Below, one piece after another: positions 15,864-24,315 of a stretch of 63,237 nt of DNA. A program made the position numbers and the translations under genes. The stretch covers positions 1 to 63,237 of the forward strand of contig JABIFG010000203.1 in assembly GCA_018650795.1 (NCBI GenBank), read 5' to 3'. Source of the stretch: Fidelibacterota bacterium. Lineage in GTDB: Bacteria; Fidelibacterota; UBA8477; JABMPR01. The number at the start of each line of letters is the position of its first letter. Position 1 is the stretch's first letter. Below the pieces are notes generated by a model. It was not told the DNA's origin, made no database searches, and saw only the letters and a program-made list of their open reading frames with translations.

Positions 15864-17144
15864 ATGCATGAAGATTACTTGGGACAAAAGCTTTGTATTT
15901 TTATCAGTAAAAATGATAAGTATGAAGGGATAGTTCTATATGAGCTGCTTTTGGAGATTGCTTTCAACAGCCGATTGTCGGGTGGAACAGTTACCATAGG
16001 AGATAAAGGTTTCTTTGGAACTCAGGATGAATCTACCAGGTTAAAAATCCTACGTTCCTCTGAGAACTTACCGGTGGTGTTGGAGTTTCAGGGCAGGACA
16101 AAAAGAATTGATAGATATATCAAACGAATCCAACCGATGATAAAAGAGGGTCTTTTCACTAGAGCAGATGTCCTTATCACAAAGTTCAACTCGCCTACTT
16201 CAGAGACTAACGATTTCGAGGAACTGGAAAACGAGGATCAGTCACAAATATTTAGAGAAGATGTTGATGGGGCAGAAAACCCTGATCCACAGCCACAAAG
16301 CCAGGATTTTGCCGCTGCTGAAGATGAGGATGATGCCATCTCCTCGGCTCAGGAGGGACAGGATGATCCATTCAACGATCCTGAAGACAACGATGCAGGT
16401 AGAGCTGAATTTCTTGAACCGGACAAGGATCAGACGACTGCAGAAGACACCGGTGACCTTTCTGAAGCACATATCGACATTCCCTTGTCTGATGATGACG
16501 ATATTGAACCCATCCTTGAATCTAAAGACACAGATCAACAGGAAACACTTGAAGGCGAGGTAAATGATGTTCCAGATCCTCCCATTGAAAGGGCCTCATT
16601 TATTGGCGTGGACGGAGATGAGGACGAGTCAGATGCTTCTGGTTTTCATTCCCTGGACGACAAGCCTTCCGTGGATGAATCTGTAGATGATACCGCTGAA
16701 GCTGAAAGTGATTCAATTCTTGATGATGAGCATGCAGAGGACACACACGTATTACAATTGACAGATCTGAGTGAAACTCAGGTTGATGAAAGTGGTGAGG
16801 ATAGTCTCGAAAAGGAAGACCCACACAAGCCGGCAGAGGATACATCTAGTGGAACTGAATTTGCAGAATCTCATTCAGAAGAGTACCTTGATGAGTTATT
16901 TGAAGAGAGTAACGAGAAGCACGAAAACACTTTGGACGATATGCTTAAACAGGCTGGCGAGGCGAGCGTTGTTGAGCCTGATTTAGATGCTGAGGATGGA
17001 AAAACGTTAGATAAGGAGCATGGGGAATCACCTAGTGATGAGACAAGCGAAAGCACCAAGGCAAAATCAAGGATCTATGACAAGAATCACACTGAAGAAG
17101 ACATGATAAACTATTTTTCATCGCTATTTAAAAAAAGTGATTAA
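15864..17144 (+). CDS. DUF190 domain protein with about 320-residue acidic C-terminal extension
   Basis: Residues 1-107 are a DUF190 domain paralogous to the gene just upstream (MHEDYLGQKLCIFISKNDKY, LLLEIAFNSRLSGGT, LPVVLEFQGRTKRIDRYI). After about residue 110 the protein continues for some 320 residues of Asp, Glu, Ser and Gln rich sequence without hydrophobic segments, probably disordered, then ends in a more ordered NHTEEDMINYFSSLFKKSD. Family members are normally 100-130 residues. The C-terminal short motif could be a docking peptide. The following OMP gene overlaps or abuts its end. The function of the tail is unknown. Confidence 0.75.
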   Translation: MHEDYLGQKLCIFISKNDKYEGIVLYELLLEIAFNSRLSGGTVTIGDKGFFGTQDESTRLKILRSSENLPVVLEFQGRTKRIDRYIKRIQPMIKEGLFTRADVLITKFNSPTSETNDFEELENEDQSQIFREDVDGAENPDPQPQSQDFAAAEDEDDAISSAQEGQDDPFNDPEDNDAGRAEFLEPDKDQTTAEDTGDLSEAHIDIPLSDDDDIEPILESKDTDQQETLEGEVNDVPDPPIERASFIGVDGDEDESDASGFHSLDDKPSVDESVDDTAEAESDSILDDEHAEDTHVLQLTDLSETQVDESGEDSLEKEDPHKPAEDTSSGTEFAESHSEEYLDELFEESNEKHENTLDDMLKQAGEASVVEPDLDAEDGKTLDKEHGESPSDETSESTKAKSRIYDKNHTEEDMINYFSSLFKKSD

Positions 17145-17160
17145 ACAGAAGGAGATGAAT

Positions 17161-17754
17161 ATGAAAAAATTAATGACACTACTGGTTGCTTTGGGTCTCA
17201 TGGGGATGCTTAGCATTGCATACGGACAAAGCTCTTATTCCACATCAAGAGCTTCCGGTACCATAATGATTTCCGGGGCAGGAAACTATCAGACTGACCT
17301 GAGTCAAGATTTGAGGGCTTCCGTATGGGGGCTTAACACGGACCTGGCCTTGTTTCTGTTTCCGCAGTTTGCTGCTGGGATTGATCTTGGTTATGCTAAG
17401 TCCATGCAAGAGAGTGGTGACGAAGATGATCCAGATGTTCTGGAAGCGGTCACTATGTCCTTGGGACCGAGGGTCTATTTCTTTTTTGGTGGCAAGAAGA
17501 GTGAGTTGACCCCCTTCATCAAGGGTGGAGCCAATTATCTGGTTAATAAAACTCTTTTTAATGATGAAGAATTATATAGAGATGAATCTGAACTGGGTCT
17601 CGTCGCTAGCGCAGGTCTCCTTTTAAATCTCGCCAAAAATGTGGGTCTCACCGTGGAAGCTGAATACAATTTCGAAAAGGGTACCGATGTAGACGATATC
17701 GATACCCAACAGCTTCTGGTAAAGTTTGGAATTCGCTCATTTCTGGGAGAATAA
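17161..17754 (+). CDS. Outer membrane beta-barrel protein
   Basis: I choose ATG 17161, six bases after AAGGAG, rather than in-frame ATG 17137 or 17155. This gives a Sec signal peptide MKKLMTLLVALGLMGMLSIA with cleavage after AYG. The mature part of about 175 residues has alternating strands (AGIDLGYAKSM, VTMSLGPRVYFFFGG, TPFIKGGANYL, SAGLLLNLAKNVGLTVEAEY) and ends in LLVKFGIRSFLGE, typical of the small OmpX/OmpW-like porin-fold family. No specific function can be read. It follows the acidic DUF190 gene by 16 bases and is probably co-transcribed. Confidence 0.8.
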   Translation: MKKLMTLLVALGLMGMLSIAYGQSSYSTSRASGTIMISGAGNYQTDLSQDLRASVWGLNTDLALFLFPQFAAGIDLGYAKSMQESGDEDDPDVLEAVTMSLGPRVYFFFGGKKSELTPFIKGGANYLVNKTLFNDEELYRDESELGLVASAGLLLNLAKNVGLTVEAEYNFEKGTDVDDIDTQQLLVKFGIRSFLGE

Positions 17755-17770
17755 ATCAATTAATTGACGT

Positions 17771-17819
17771 TTCGACACGCTCAACGTCCAGAAAAGGACT
17801 GATGGCTGAGCTTGTCGAA
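17771..17819. repeat. Dispersed palindrome, TTCGACA.GCTCA type
   Basis: TTCGACACGCTCA (17771-17783) and TGAGCTTGTCGAA (17807-17819) are inverted copies around a short spacer. The same core is found at 24778, 29879 and 32219, so it is one of a small dispersed family in this genome. It lies in the 100-base gap before the phosphotransacetylase gene. Confidence 0.65.
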
Positions 17820-17855
17820 GTCAGCCGCACTTTTTGTTAATTACTGGAATTGGAT

Positions 17856-18716
17856 ATGATATCTGGTTTTAAAGCGCTTCATAAATTTATCAAGGATTCT
17901 AAACCAAAGCGGGTAGCTCTGGTTGCCGCTGAGGATCCAGTCTTAATTCAAGCAGCGATTAGGGCCCAGCAAGAAGGTCTTGCACACTTCATTCTGTTTG
18001 GTAATTCCCGTAAAATTGAATCACTTATTCCCCCTGGCATCACAGGTTTCGAAATTATTGACAGTCAGCAGCCAGCCCTTGATGCAATCCAGCATATACA
18101 TGCTGGCAATGCAGATTTGTTGATGAAGGGTAAGATTCAGACAGGTGATTTGCTACGAGCCATCCTGGATAAGGACACAGGTCTGCGACAAGGTGAACTC
18201 CTCAACCACATTGCTGTTATCGAATCTCCCCATTATCACAAGCTTCTCTTTGTAAGTGATGGTGGCATAAATCTTCATCTTGATGAGCATGTTTTCCAGC
18301 AAATGGTAGGGAATATCACACAGTACCTGAAACTGTTGGGGCTTGATCGTCCTCATTTTGGTATGATGGCCCTGGTGGAGACTGTGAGCGATAAAATTCC
18401 TGAAACAGTGATCGCCCGAAATGTAGTTAAGCACTTATCTAAAACGGTTTCAATTGAAGGACCCATTGCTCCAGATGTAGCACTATCACGTGAAGCGGCC
18501 CAAAAGAAAGGTCTGAATTCGAAGATATCAGGTGAAATAGATGTCTTTCTGATGCCCAATACAACGGCTGCCAATCATCTAGTCAAAGGGCTTTCTGCTT
18601 TGGGCGGATGCAAAGTGGGAGGTGTGATGGTTGGAGCCAGCGTGCCTGTAATTCTGCTGAGTCGCTCAGATGACGCTGAAACGAAATATCGTTCAATCCT
18701 GTTAGGTTTGGTTTAG
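17856..18716 (+). CDS. Phosphate acetyl/butyryl transferase family protein
   Basis: A 286-residue protein (TTG 17850 is an alternative start) of the PTA/PTB fold: KRVALVAAEDPVLIQAA, LLMKGKIQTGDLLRAILDKD, IEGPIAPDVALSREAA, KISGEIDVFLMPN and VKGLSALGGCKVGGVMVGA are the conserved blocks. It is closest in length to phosphate butyryltransferase rather than to acetate-pathway Pta. It would convert an acyl-CoA to acyl-phosphate. No butyrate or acetate kinase gene is next to it. Its 3' end overlaps the convergent transaldolase-like gene by 15 bases. Confidence 0.82.
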   Translation: MISGFKALHKFIKDSKPKRVALVAAEDPVLIQAAIRAQQEGLAHFILFGNSRKIESLIPPGITGFEIIDSQQPALDAIQHIHAGNADLLMKGKIQTGDLLRAILDKDTGLRQGELLNHIAVIESPHYHKLLFVSDGGINLHLDEHVFQQMVGNITQYLKLLGLDRPHFGMMALVETVSDKIPETVIARNVVKHLSKTVSIEGPIAPDVALSREAAQKKGLNSKISGEIDVFLMPNTTAANHLVKGLSALGGCKVGGVMVGASVPVILLSRSDDAETKYRSILLGLV

Positions 18717-19343
18717 CCCTTTTCCCCCATCTTGAAACTGCTTGATTGCCTCATCACTTAGGGGATGTTTGGTCATTTCCATGAGGGTTTGATAGGGGAG
18801 TGTTAAGTCTTGTGCTCCTGCTGAATATGCCTGACTGGCCTCCAGGGGCGATTTCAGGCTGGCAGCAAGAAGTCGAGTCGAACTATTTTCTAAAACTCTA
18901 GAAATTTCCTCCAGTAATTTCAGTCCATCACCCATCAAACGTGTTGCGCGGTTGACATAAACTGCCAGGTACTGGGCTCCTGCTTCTCGGGCAACAAGTG
19001 CCTGTGCAGCAGAGTAGATAGCCGTGGGGCAACAGGCCATTCGTGATGATAATTCCGAGCACAGCCGAAAACCGAGCTCTGTAGGCGGTAGCTTAACCAC
19101 GAGTTGCTTCTCAAGAATTTCCAGGGATTGATGTGCCTCTGCTACAGATGCCTCAAATGTATCAGATGTGAGCTGATAAAAGATGGGACCATCGCTCAGT
19201 TCTTTGAGTGTTTTCAACAAAACTGAAGCTTTCATCTCTGATTGAGCCAGAAGCAGGGGATTGGTGGTGATGCCTTTAACCCACCCTAGTTCCAGGGCTG
19301 TTTTTACGTGGGTTAGGTTTGCAGAATCGATAAAAATGGACAT
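18702..19343 (-). CDS. Transaldolase-like (fructose-6-phosphate aldolase/TalC type) protein
   Basis: I start at ATG 19343 (MSIFIDSANLTHVKTALELG), which matches the TalC/FSA N-terminus; longer upstream extensions in frame are not family-like. The 213 residues show GWVKGITTNPLLLAQ, the active-site Lys strand QLVVKLPPTELGF, TAIYSAAQALVAREAGAQYLA and RLMGDGLKLLEEI, with ALDOLASE-type (beta/alpha)8 architecture. This small class contains transaldolases and F6P aldolases; substrate cannot be told from sequence alone. It overlaps the end of the convergent gene, and is divergent from the MFS gene. Confidence 0.8.
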   Translation of the reverse strand: MSIFIDSANLTHVKTALELGWVKGITTNPLLLAQSEMKASVLLKTLKELSDGPIFYQLTSDTFEASVAEAHQSLEILEKQLVVKLPPTELGFRLCSELSSRMACCPTAIYSAAQALVAREAGAQYLAVYVNRATRLMGDGLKLLEEISRVLENSSTRLLAASLKSPLEASQAYSAGAQDLTLPYQTLMEMTKHPLSDEAIKQFQDGGKGLNQT

Positions 19344-19450
19344 AACGCTTTTCTCCGTCTCTTTTCGCTGCTTCTTGATGTTCCAATCTTTCATTTTGCG
19401 GCTCCAAATCAAAATATTATTTGATCCCTTGCGGGGATTACATTCCAGGC

Positions 19451-20695
19451 ATGCAAAGCCAGAACTCACAGCAGATTCATACCCAGAATACACTTTTCAA
19501 TGCAGCCGGTGAAGGCTTCTGGGGTTTTGCTATGGCCTTTCACAATATGAATTCAGTTATCCCCATGTTTTTGGCGCAGATGGGAGCATCTGCCTTTATT
19601 CTTGGTTTGATCCCTGGCGGATTCATTTTGTTGGTTGCTTTACCCCAATTGCTATCAGCCAACCTCTTTCACCAGTCTCCGCACATAAAATGGCTAAATA
19701 TCGGTTTACATTTTGCCATGGCTCCCATCGCCTTTCTAATTGGTCTGGCATTTTACTATTTTGAGTTTGTTGGCCAGACGGGCATTATGATCTATTTGAT
19801 TCTGTGGGTCATCTGGTCATTGGGTGTGGGCTTTCTGGTCCCTGTTTGGGCTGATTTTCTGGCTTCTGTGACAGTGGCAGGTCGTCGCGGCAGATTTTTT
19901 GGTATCACTTTTACTGTCAATGCCATTCTGGGGATGGTCGGTGGTTATGTACTTAAAGAGGTTCTTTCCATGGATTCCTTGAGTTTTCCCAGCAATTTTG
20001 GGGTAGCCTTCCTCATCATGACCCTGGCAATCCTGGCGGGCAATACCTTTTTCATTTTTATGAGGGTCATTCATCCTCCACCACTTAAGCAGGAACAAGT
20101 TGATCGTTGGTGGAAACGCCTAAAAACCATTTATACACAGGACAGAAACTTCCGTAATTATATCTTTAGTCGAGCACTGGCAGCAGCGACCATGATGCCC
20201 CTGGCTTTTTATGGGGTTGATTTACAGAGCAGATTTGATTTGCCCTTGAGTTCGGCGGGCACCTTCACCTTCTTCCTGGTTGTGGGTCAGGCCATTTTCA
20301 ATATTGTGTTTGGATATATTGGTGACATTTATGGCCGCAAAATGGCCATCAGCGGATTCTTTATTGGTCATCTTTTAGCAGGGCTCACTGCGATTTTAGC
20401 CACTGAGCCATGGATGGCCTATCTTGCTTTTGTTTTCGTGGGGATGGGGTTTGGTGCTGGTCAATCTTCTTTTATGGTCTTTGTTTATGAATTTGCCGGA
20501 GAACTGGGGGACAGAAAACTCTACTATGCCGCTCTGGATACGGCTGTTGCCCCATTCATTGTTGTATATATTTCAGTTGCCGGTTTATTAGTAGAAGCCT
20601 TTGGAACGATACCACTCTATGCCCTTTCCTTGAGTTTCGTGGTAGCTGGACTCCTGGTATTTATCTATAAGGTGGAAGCACCGACAACTTCATAA
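19451..20695 (+). CDS. Major facilitator superfamily transporter
   Basis: About 414 residues from ATG 19451 (a TTG at 19421 in frame is an alternative). The protein has about 12 hydrophobic spans with the cytoplasmic loop between helices 2 and 3 and a GYIGDIYGRKMAISGF motif (about residue 290) like the MFS A-motif repeated in the second half. Another feature is VAGRRGRFFGITFTVN. The family is that of generic drug or sugar efflux/uptake; no substrate can be named. The 107 bases before it hold the divergent promoter region shared with the transaldolase-like gene. Confidence 0.8.
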   Translation: MQSQNSQQIHTQNTLFNAAGEGFWGFAMAFHNMNSVIPMFLAQMGASAFILGLIPGGFILLVALPQLLSANLFHQSPHIKWLNIGLHFAMAPIAFLIGLAFYYFEFVGQTGIMIYLILWVIWSLGVGFLVPVWADFLASVTVAGRRGRFFGITFTVNAILGMVGGYVLKEVLSMDSLSFPSNFGVAFLIMTLAILAGNTFFIFMRVIHPPPLKQEQVDRWWKRLKTIYTQDRNFRNYIFSRALAAATMMPLAFYGVDLQSRFDLPLSSAGTFTFFLVVGQAIFNIVFGYIGDIYGRKMAISGFFIGHLLAGLTAILATEPWMAYLAFVFVGMGFGAGQSSFMVFVYEFAGELGDRKLYYAALDTAVAPFIVVYISVAGLLVEAFGTIPLYALSLSFVVAGLLVFIYKVEAPTTS

Positions 20696-20730
20696 ATTAC
20701 TTGTCGATAAGTCTCACATCCCATCGTATA

Positions 20731-20750
20731 AATTCAGATTATCCTGAATT
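20731..20750. terminator. Small hairpin between convergent MFS and mutM genes
   Basis: AATTCAG (20731-20737) and CTGAATT (20744-20750) form a 7-base stem with a 6-base loop in the short convergent gap. There is no proper T-run on either strand, so it may only weakly terminate. Confidence 0.35.
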
Positions 20751-20767
20751 CTCTTCAGCAGGTTTCT

Positions 20768-21574
20768 CTACCGTTTAGCTTTAAATAGACTCTGACAGCT
20801 CGAGCAAAAATGTGTACCTCTCTGACCAACAGTAATCTTGGTTATGGGAGTTTCACAAACAAGGCAAGGCTCATCTTTGCGACCGTATACCTGCAAAGCC
20901 GCCTGATAGGTTCCACTCTCATTTTCCCCATGACTGAAATTTAGAATCGTGGTTCCCTGGGCCTTGATGCTGGCTGATAGTATCGATTGAATGGCAGCGT
21001 GCAGGCTCATCGACTGCCTTTTAGGAATAGAAGCAGCAATGCTCAAAGGTTGAATCCCCGCCTGGAAAAGTGCCTCATCCACATAGATGTTTCCCAGTCC
21101 GGCTAAAAAAGTCTGATCCAGCAAAAGTGGTTTGATTTGCCGGTTTTTGCTGCGTAACATTTTGTAGAAGACTTCCGGAGTGAAATCGTCTGCAAGTGGC
21201 TCTGGCCCCAAATGAGCCAATTTTTCCATTGGATTGTTAACGTACTCCATCCGTCCAAATTTCCGTGTATCTTGAAAATACAAGGTGTTCCCTGTTTCAA
21301 AGTGTAGCATGACTGTCACATGTTTTTCAGGTGCTACGGGTGTGAGTTTACCCGTCATGCGCAAATGGACCAGCAGTGCGCCCTGGTCCAAATCTATGAT
21401 TATATATTTGGCTCGACGTCGGATCCCCGTGATGGATTTACCAACTATCGATTCATAAGGATCATCAGCCACCAGGGCTTTTTCCCAGGGGACTTCCAGA
21501 TCAATGATGGACTCACCCACAACGGTGTTCTGTAAACCTCGTACTACGGTCTCTACTTCGGGCAATTCGGGCAT
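20768..21574 (-). CDS. mutM: Formamidopyrimidine-DNA glycosylase
   Basis: Start at ATG 21574 gives the invariant MPELPEVE N-terminus, where Pro 2 is the catalytic nucleophile and Glu 3 is needed; the frame continues upstream by 16 residues but those are not family-like. The 268 residues include LRMTGKL (Lys of the lesion site), the H2TH segment with GLGNIYVDEALF, and the C-terminal zinc finger CLVC...CSSC. It excises 8-oxoguanine and formamidopyrimidines in base excision repair. xth lies 103 bases upstream on the same strand, giving a repair pair. Confidence 0.96.
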   Translation of the reverse strand: MPELPEVETVVRGLQNTVVGESIIDLEVPWEKALVADDPYESIVGKSITGIRRRAKYIIIDLDQGALLVHLRMTGKLTPVAPEKHVTVMLHFETGNTLYFQDTRKFGRMEYVNNPMEKLAHLGPEPLADDFTPEVFYKMLRSKNRQIKPLLLDQTFLAGLGNIYVDEALFQAGIQPLSIAASIPKRQSMSLHAAIQSILSASIKAQGTTILNFSHGENESGTYQAALQVYGRKDEPCLVCETPITKITVGQRGTHFCSSCQSLFKAKR

Positions 21575-21676
21575 TAATCTACAGACAGACTTGACATTGA
21601 CAGATTCATAGTCCAACCGCAAAGCACCCTGAGCTTGGTGAACTTCGCAGCTAAATGCTGGTTACATATTCGATAT

Positions 21677-22441
21677 TTAAACATTTAGGACAAGGCTAAT
21701 TGGGCAGTGATCAGACCCAGTCACATTGGGATGAATCCGAGAGGCATCTACAGCAGCAGCAATTTTTTCACTCACCAGGAAGTAATCGATTCTCCAGCCC
21801 ACGTTATTCACACGAGCGTTGGCACGGAAGCTCCACCAGGAATAATAACCCTTTGCTCCAGGATGTTCCATGCGAAAAGTATCAACAAACCCCGTATCCA
21901 GATAACGGTCAACCCAAACCCGTTCTTCAGGGAGAAATCCAGAAGTCTTTGCATTTGGTTTAGGTCTAGCAAGGTCAATATCTGTATGAGCGGTATTAAA
22001 ATCTCCTACGATGATCACAGGTTTGATTTTATCCTTTTCACGGATGTGCTCTTGTAAGGCACCATAGAAGCGCAATTTATAATCGAGACGATCCTGATCT
22101 TTTTGTCCATTAGGAAAATAAACGTTATACAGATAGAATTTTTCATGTTCGGTGAGAACAATACGACCTTCACGATTGAAGGCATCATCCAAAATTGCTG
22201 TTTCCACCGAAAGGGGTTCTGTTTTACACCACGTCGCCACACTGCTGTAACCTTTGCGTTCTGCCGAATGATAGTAGGCATGATAACCCAGAGGGTTTAT
22301 CAACGATTCATCCAGTTGATCAGGTTGTGCCTTGGTTTCCTGAAAGCACATGATGTCTGGTGTATCCAGATTAAACCAATCCCAAAAACCTTTTTTAACC
22401 ACGGCACGAATACCGTTAACATTCCATGAAACTATCCGCAT
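21677..22441 (-). CDS. xth: Exodeoxyribonuclease III family AP endonuclease
   Basis: A 254-residue EEP-fold nuclease: MRIVSWNVNGIRAVVKKGF (metal Asn 7), IMCFQETKAQ (metal Glu 34), YFPNG, VGDFNTAHTDIDL (Asp/Asn pair), WWSFRANAR and the final GSDHCPISL (catalytic Asp-His). It cleaves AP sites and 3' blocking groups, acting downstream of MutM, encoded on the same strand. Between it and the divergent YdeI gene there are 163 bases, with a weak TTGAAC...TAATTA pair at about 22555-22585 as the only promoter-like sequence I found. Confidence 0.94.
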   Translation of the reverse strand: MRIVSWNVNGIRAVVKKGFWDWFNLDTPDIMCFQETKAQPDQLDESLINPLGYHAYYHSAERKGYSSVATWCKTEPLSVETAILDDAFNREGRIVLTEHEKFYLYNVYFPNGQKDQDRLDYKLRFYGALQEHIREKDKIKPVIIVGDFNTAHTDIDLARPKPNAKTSGFLPEERVWVDRYLDTGFVDTFRMEHPGAKGYYSWWSFRANARVNNVGWRIDYFLVSEKIAAAVDASRIHPNVTGSDHCPISLVLNV

Positions 22442-22604
22442 TGAGGACTCCTATTGTGCAATAAAAATACTCCGAAAATGCTCTGGGGAAATTGAAATAT
22501 ACTCTATAAGGCTACTGGGGGAATCGAGAGTCCAGTACAGCTTTGGGGGTGATATTTTGAACAGGCGTTTTGGTTTCAAATAATTATATTTTAATGAGCT
22601 TTAA

Positions 22605-23195
22605 ATGAAATATGTAACAATAAACAATAAGGTCACTGTCAATCCAGGTTCTCGTGCTATCTGGCGGAAGTGGTTGGAAAAACACCATACAGATCTCAAT
22701 GAAATCTGGTTGGTCTACTATAAAAAGCACACAGACAAGCCAAGTTTAACCAAGGCTGAAGCCAATATGGAGGCGCTTTGTTTTGGATGGGTGGATAGCT
22801 TGATACAGGGGATAGATGATGATCGCTACATGCAAAAATTTACCCCACGGAAATCAGTTAGCAGATGGTCCGAGCTGAACAAAAGGCGTGTGATAGAGTT
22901 GCAAGCTCAGGGTCTTATAACACCAGCAGGCGCGAGACAGATCGATATCGCCAAACAATCAGGAGAGTGGGCTTTGAATCGTGAACACCCCATTATCTCT
23001 GAAGTGCCAGAGGTGTTTATCATTGAATTGGAAAAATCAGAAGCTGCGAATGCAATCTGGAATAAATTGAGCCCGGCTCATCGCCAACAATACCTCCTCT
23101 GGATAAGCAATGCGAAAAGAGATGAAACCAAGATAAGACGTTCCCGAAAGGCCATAAATATGATGACTTCAGGGCAGTCTCCCAATACCTTATAA
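22605..23195 (+). CDS. YdeI/OmpD-associated family protein
   Basis: A 196-residue soluble protein. Hallmarks of the YdeI family are NEIWLVYYKKHTDKPSLT, EALCFGWVDSLIQGIDDDRYMQKFTPRKSVSRWSE (read in two parts) and the AGARQIDIAKQSGEW-type helix. E. coli YdeI is linked to resistance to antimicrobial peptides and a role in stress; the biochemical function is not known. The ATG at 22605 follows a T/A-rich stretch without a strong ribosome site. The PGRP-type amidase gene follows 20 bases later. Confidence 0.83.
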   Translation: MKYVTINNKVTVNPGSRAIWRKWLEKHHTDLNEIWLVYYKKHTDKPSLTKAEANMEALCFGWVDSLIQGIDDDRYMQKFTPRKSVSRWSELNKRRVIELQAQGLITPAGARQIDIAKQSGEWALNREHPIISEVPEVFIIELEKSEAANAIWNKLSPAHRQQYLLWISNAKRDETKIRRSRKAINMMTSGQSPNTL

Positions 23196-23215
23196 TCAAA
23201 GAAGGAATTAAAAAA

Positions 23216-23836
23216 ATGACCCAAAGAATACTCCACGTTCTTATTGCCGTACTCTTCCTGTCCTATTGTGCCCCACAGGTTGAAACTGTGTCTAAACCAT
23301 CACTAGAACCAGCATCCCCCCACTCACTTGAAATTGTCACACGCGCCGAATGGGGCTGGGTGCCTCTCACCGATACCATTCTCACTCATGAGATCAAATA
23401 TATTACTATCCATCACGGTGGAGAGGACTTCTCAGAAGACAAGGATGTCATTAAATATTTGATTGGTTTACAATCCTGGAGCCGTTCTGATAAAAACTGG
23501 ATTGATAATCCATATCACTATATGATTGATTTACAGGGGAAAATATATGAAGCACGCCCCATCGAATATCCAGGAGATACAAATACGGACTATGATGTAC
23601 GTGGACATGCCCTGATTTGTGTCATGGGCAACTATGAGCACCAGATCCTCAGTAAAACCCAGTTTGAACAACTCGCCTTGTTGACAGCAACTCTGGCAGA
23701 TAAGTATGGTGTATCAAATGATCTGATCAAGAGTCATAAGGACTATACAGAGACATTATGTCCCGGTAAGGACCTGTATCGCTATCTGGAAGATGGTAGT
23801 TTGGTCAAGCGAGTTGCTGAGTTAAGAAAACCTTAA
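23216..23836 (+). CDS. N-acetylmuramoyl-L-alanine amidase (amidase_2/PGRP type), lipoprotein
   Basis: The signal peptide ends in lipobox LSYC (Cys about 19), so this is an anchored periplasmic enzyme. The 206-residue protein has the amidase_2 zinc site: HHGG (about residue 62), SHKDY (His) and TLCPGKD (Cys), the His-His-Cys triad of the PGRP/T7 lysozyme fold. Also present are the ITIHHGG strand and PIEYPGDTNTDYDVRGHALICVMG. It would cut the MurNAc-L-Ala bond of peptidoglycan. A ribosome site AAGGAA precedes the ATG. Confidence 0.85.
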   Translation: MTQRILHVLIAVLFLSYCAPQVETVSKPSLEPASPHSLEIVTRAEWGWVPLTDTILTHEIKYITIHHGGEDFSEDKDVIKYLIGLQSWSRSDKNWIDNPYHYMIDLQGKIYEARPIEYPGDTNTDYDVRGHALICVMGNYEHQILSKTQFEQLALLTATLADKYGVSNDLIKSHKDYTETLCPGKDLYRYLEDGSLVKRVAELRKP

Positions 23837-23855
23837 CCCATACGCCTTCGCATAG

Positions 23856-24311
23856 ATGTCCTCAAAAATAAAGCAGAAGTATTTTAAACAGTCCGGAGTG
23901 ATTCCTGTATATAAAGGGAAAGTGGTTGTGATTACCGCCCGTGGCAGCAAGCGTTGGATTATTCCCAAAGGATCTATAGACTGGGAGCTTACAGCACAGG
24001 AGTCTGCGGCCAAAGAGGCTCTGGAAGAAGCGGGTATCAAGGGAGAAGTTCTTCCTGATGAAATTGGAACTTATACCTACGAAAAATTTGGTGGCAGGTA
24101 TAAAGTACGCCTCTATTACATGGAGGTCACTAAGCTCAAAGACAAGTGGGATGAAAAACATTTTCGGAAACGTAAATTGTTGACTCCCAAACAAGCGATT
24201 AAAAGGATCGTTCCCGTTTCGGTTTCAAAAATTATGGCCAGTTTTTTCCATGAGAACCGACACCTTATTAAAAAGAAGAAGCGCAAATCCCGCAAGAAAA
24301 AGAAGGGCTAG
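23856..24311 (+). CDS. NUDIX hydrolase, DIPP-like, with polybasic C-terminus
   Basis: A 151-residue protein with RWIIPKGSIDWELTAQESA and AKEALEEAGI, a NUDIX box in which the Arg of the REUxEE core is Lys and the first Glu position of the consensus is Leu (a Glu lies one residue earlier). The two core Glu pairs that bind Mg remain. IPKG before the box and its short length are typical of diphosphoinositol-type or nucleotide-sugar NUDIX enzymes. The C-terminus is almost all Lys and Arg (KKKKRKSRKKKK), possibly nucleic acid or membrane binding. Substrate unknown. Confidence 0.8.
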   Translation: MSSKIKQKYFKQSGVIPVYKGKVVVITARGSKRWIIPKGSIDWELTAQESAAKEALEEAGIKGEVLPDEIGTYTYEKFGGRYKVRLYYMEVTKLKDKWDEKHFRKRKLLTPKQAIKRIVPVSVSKIMASFFHENRHLIKKKKRKSRKKKKG

Positions 24312-24315
24312 TAAC

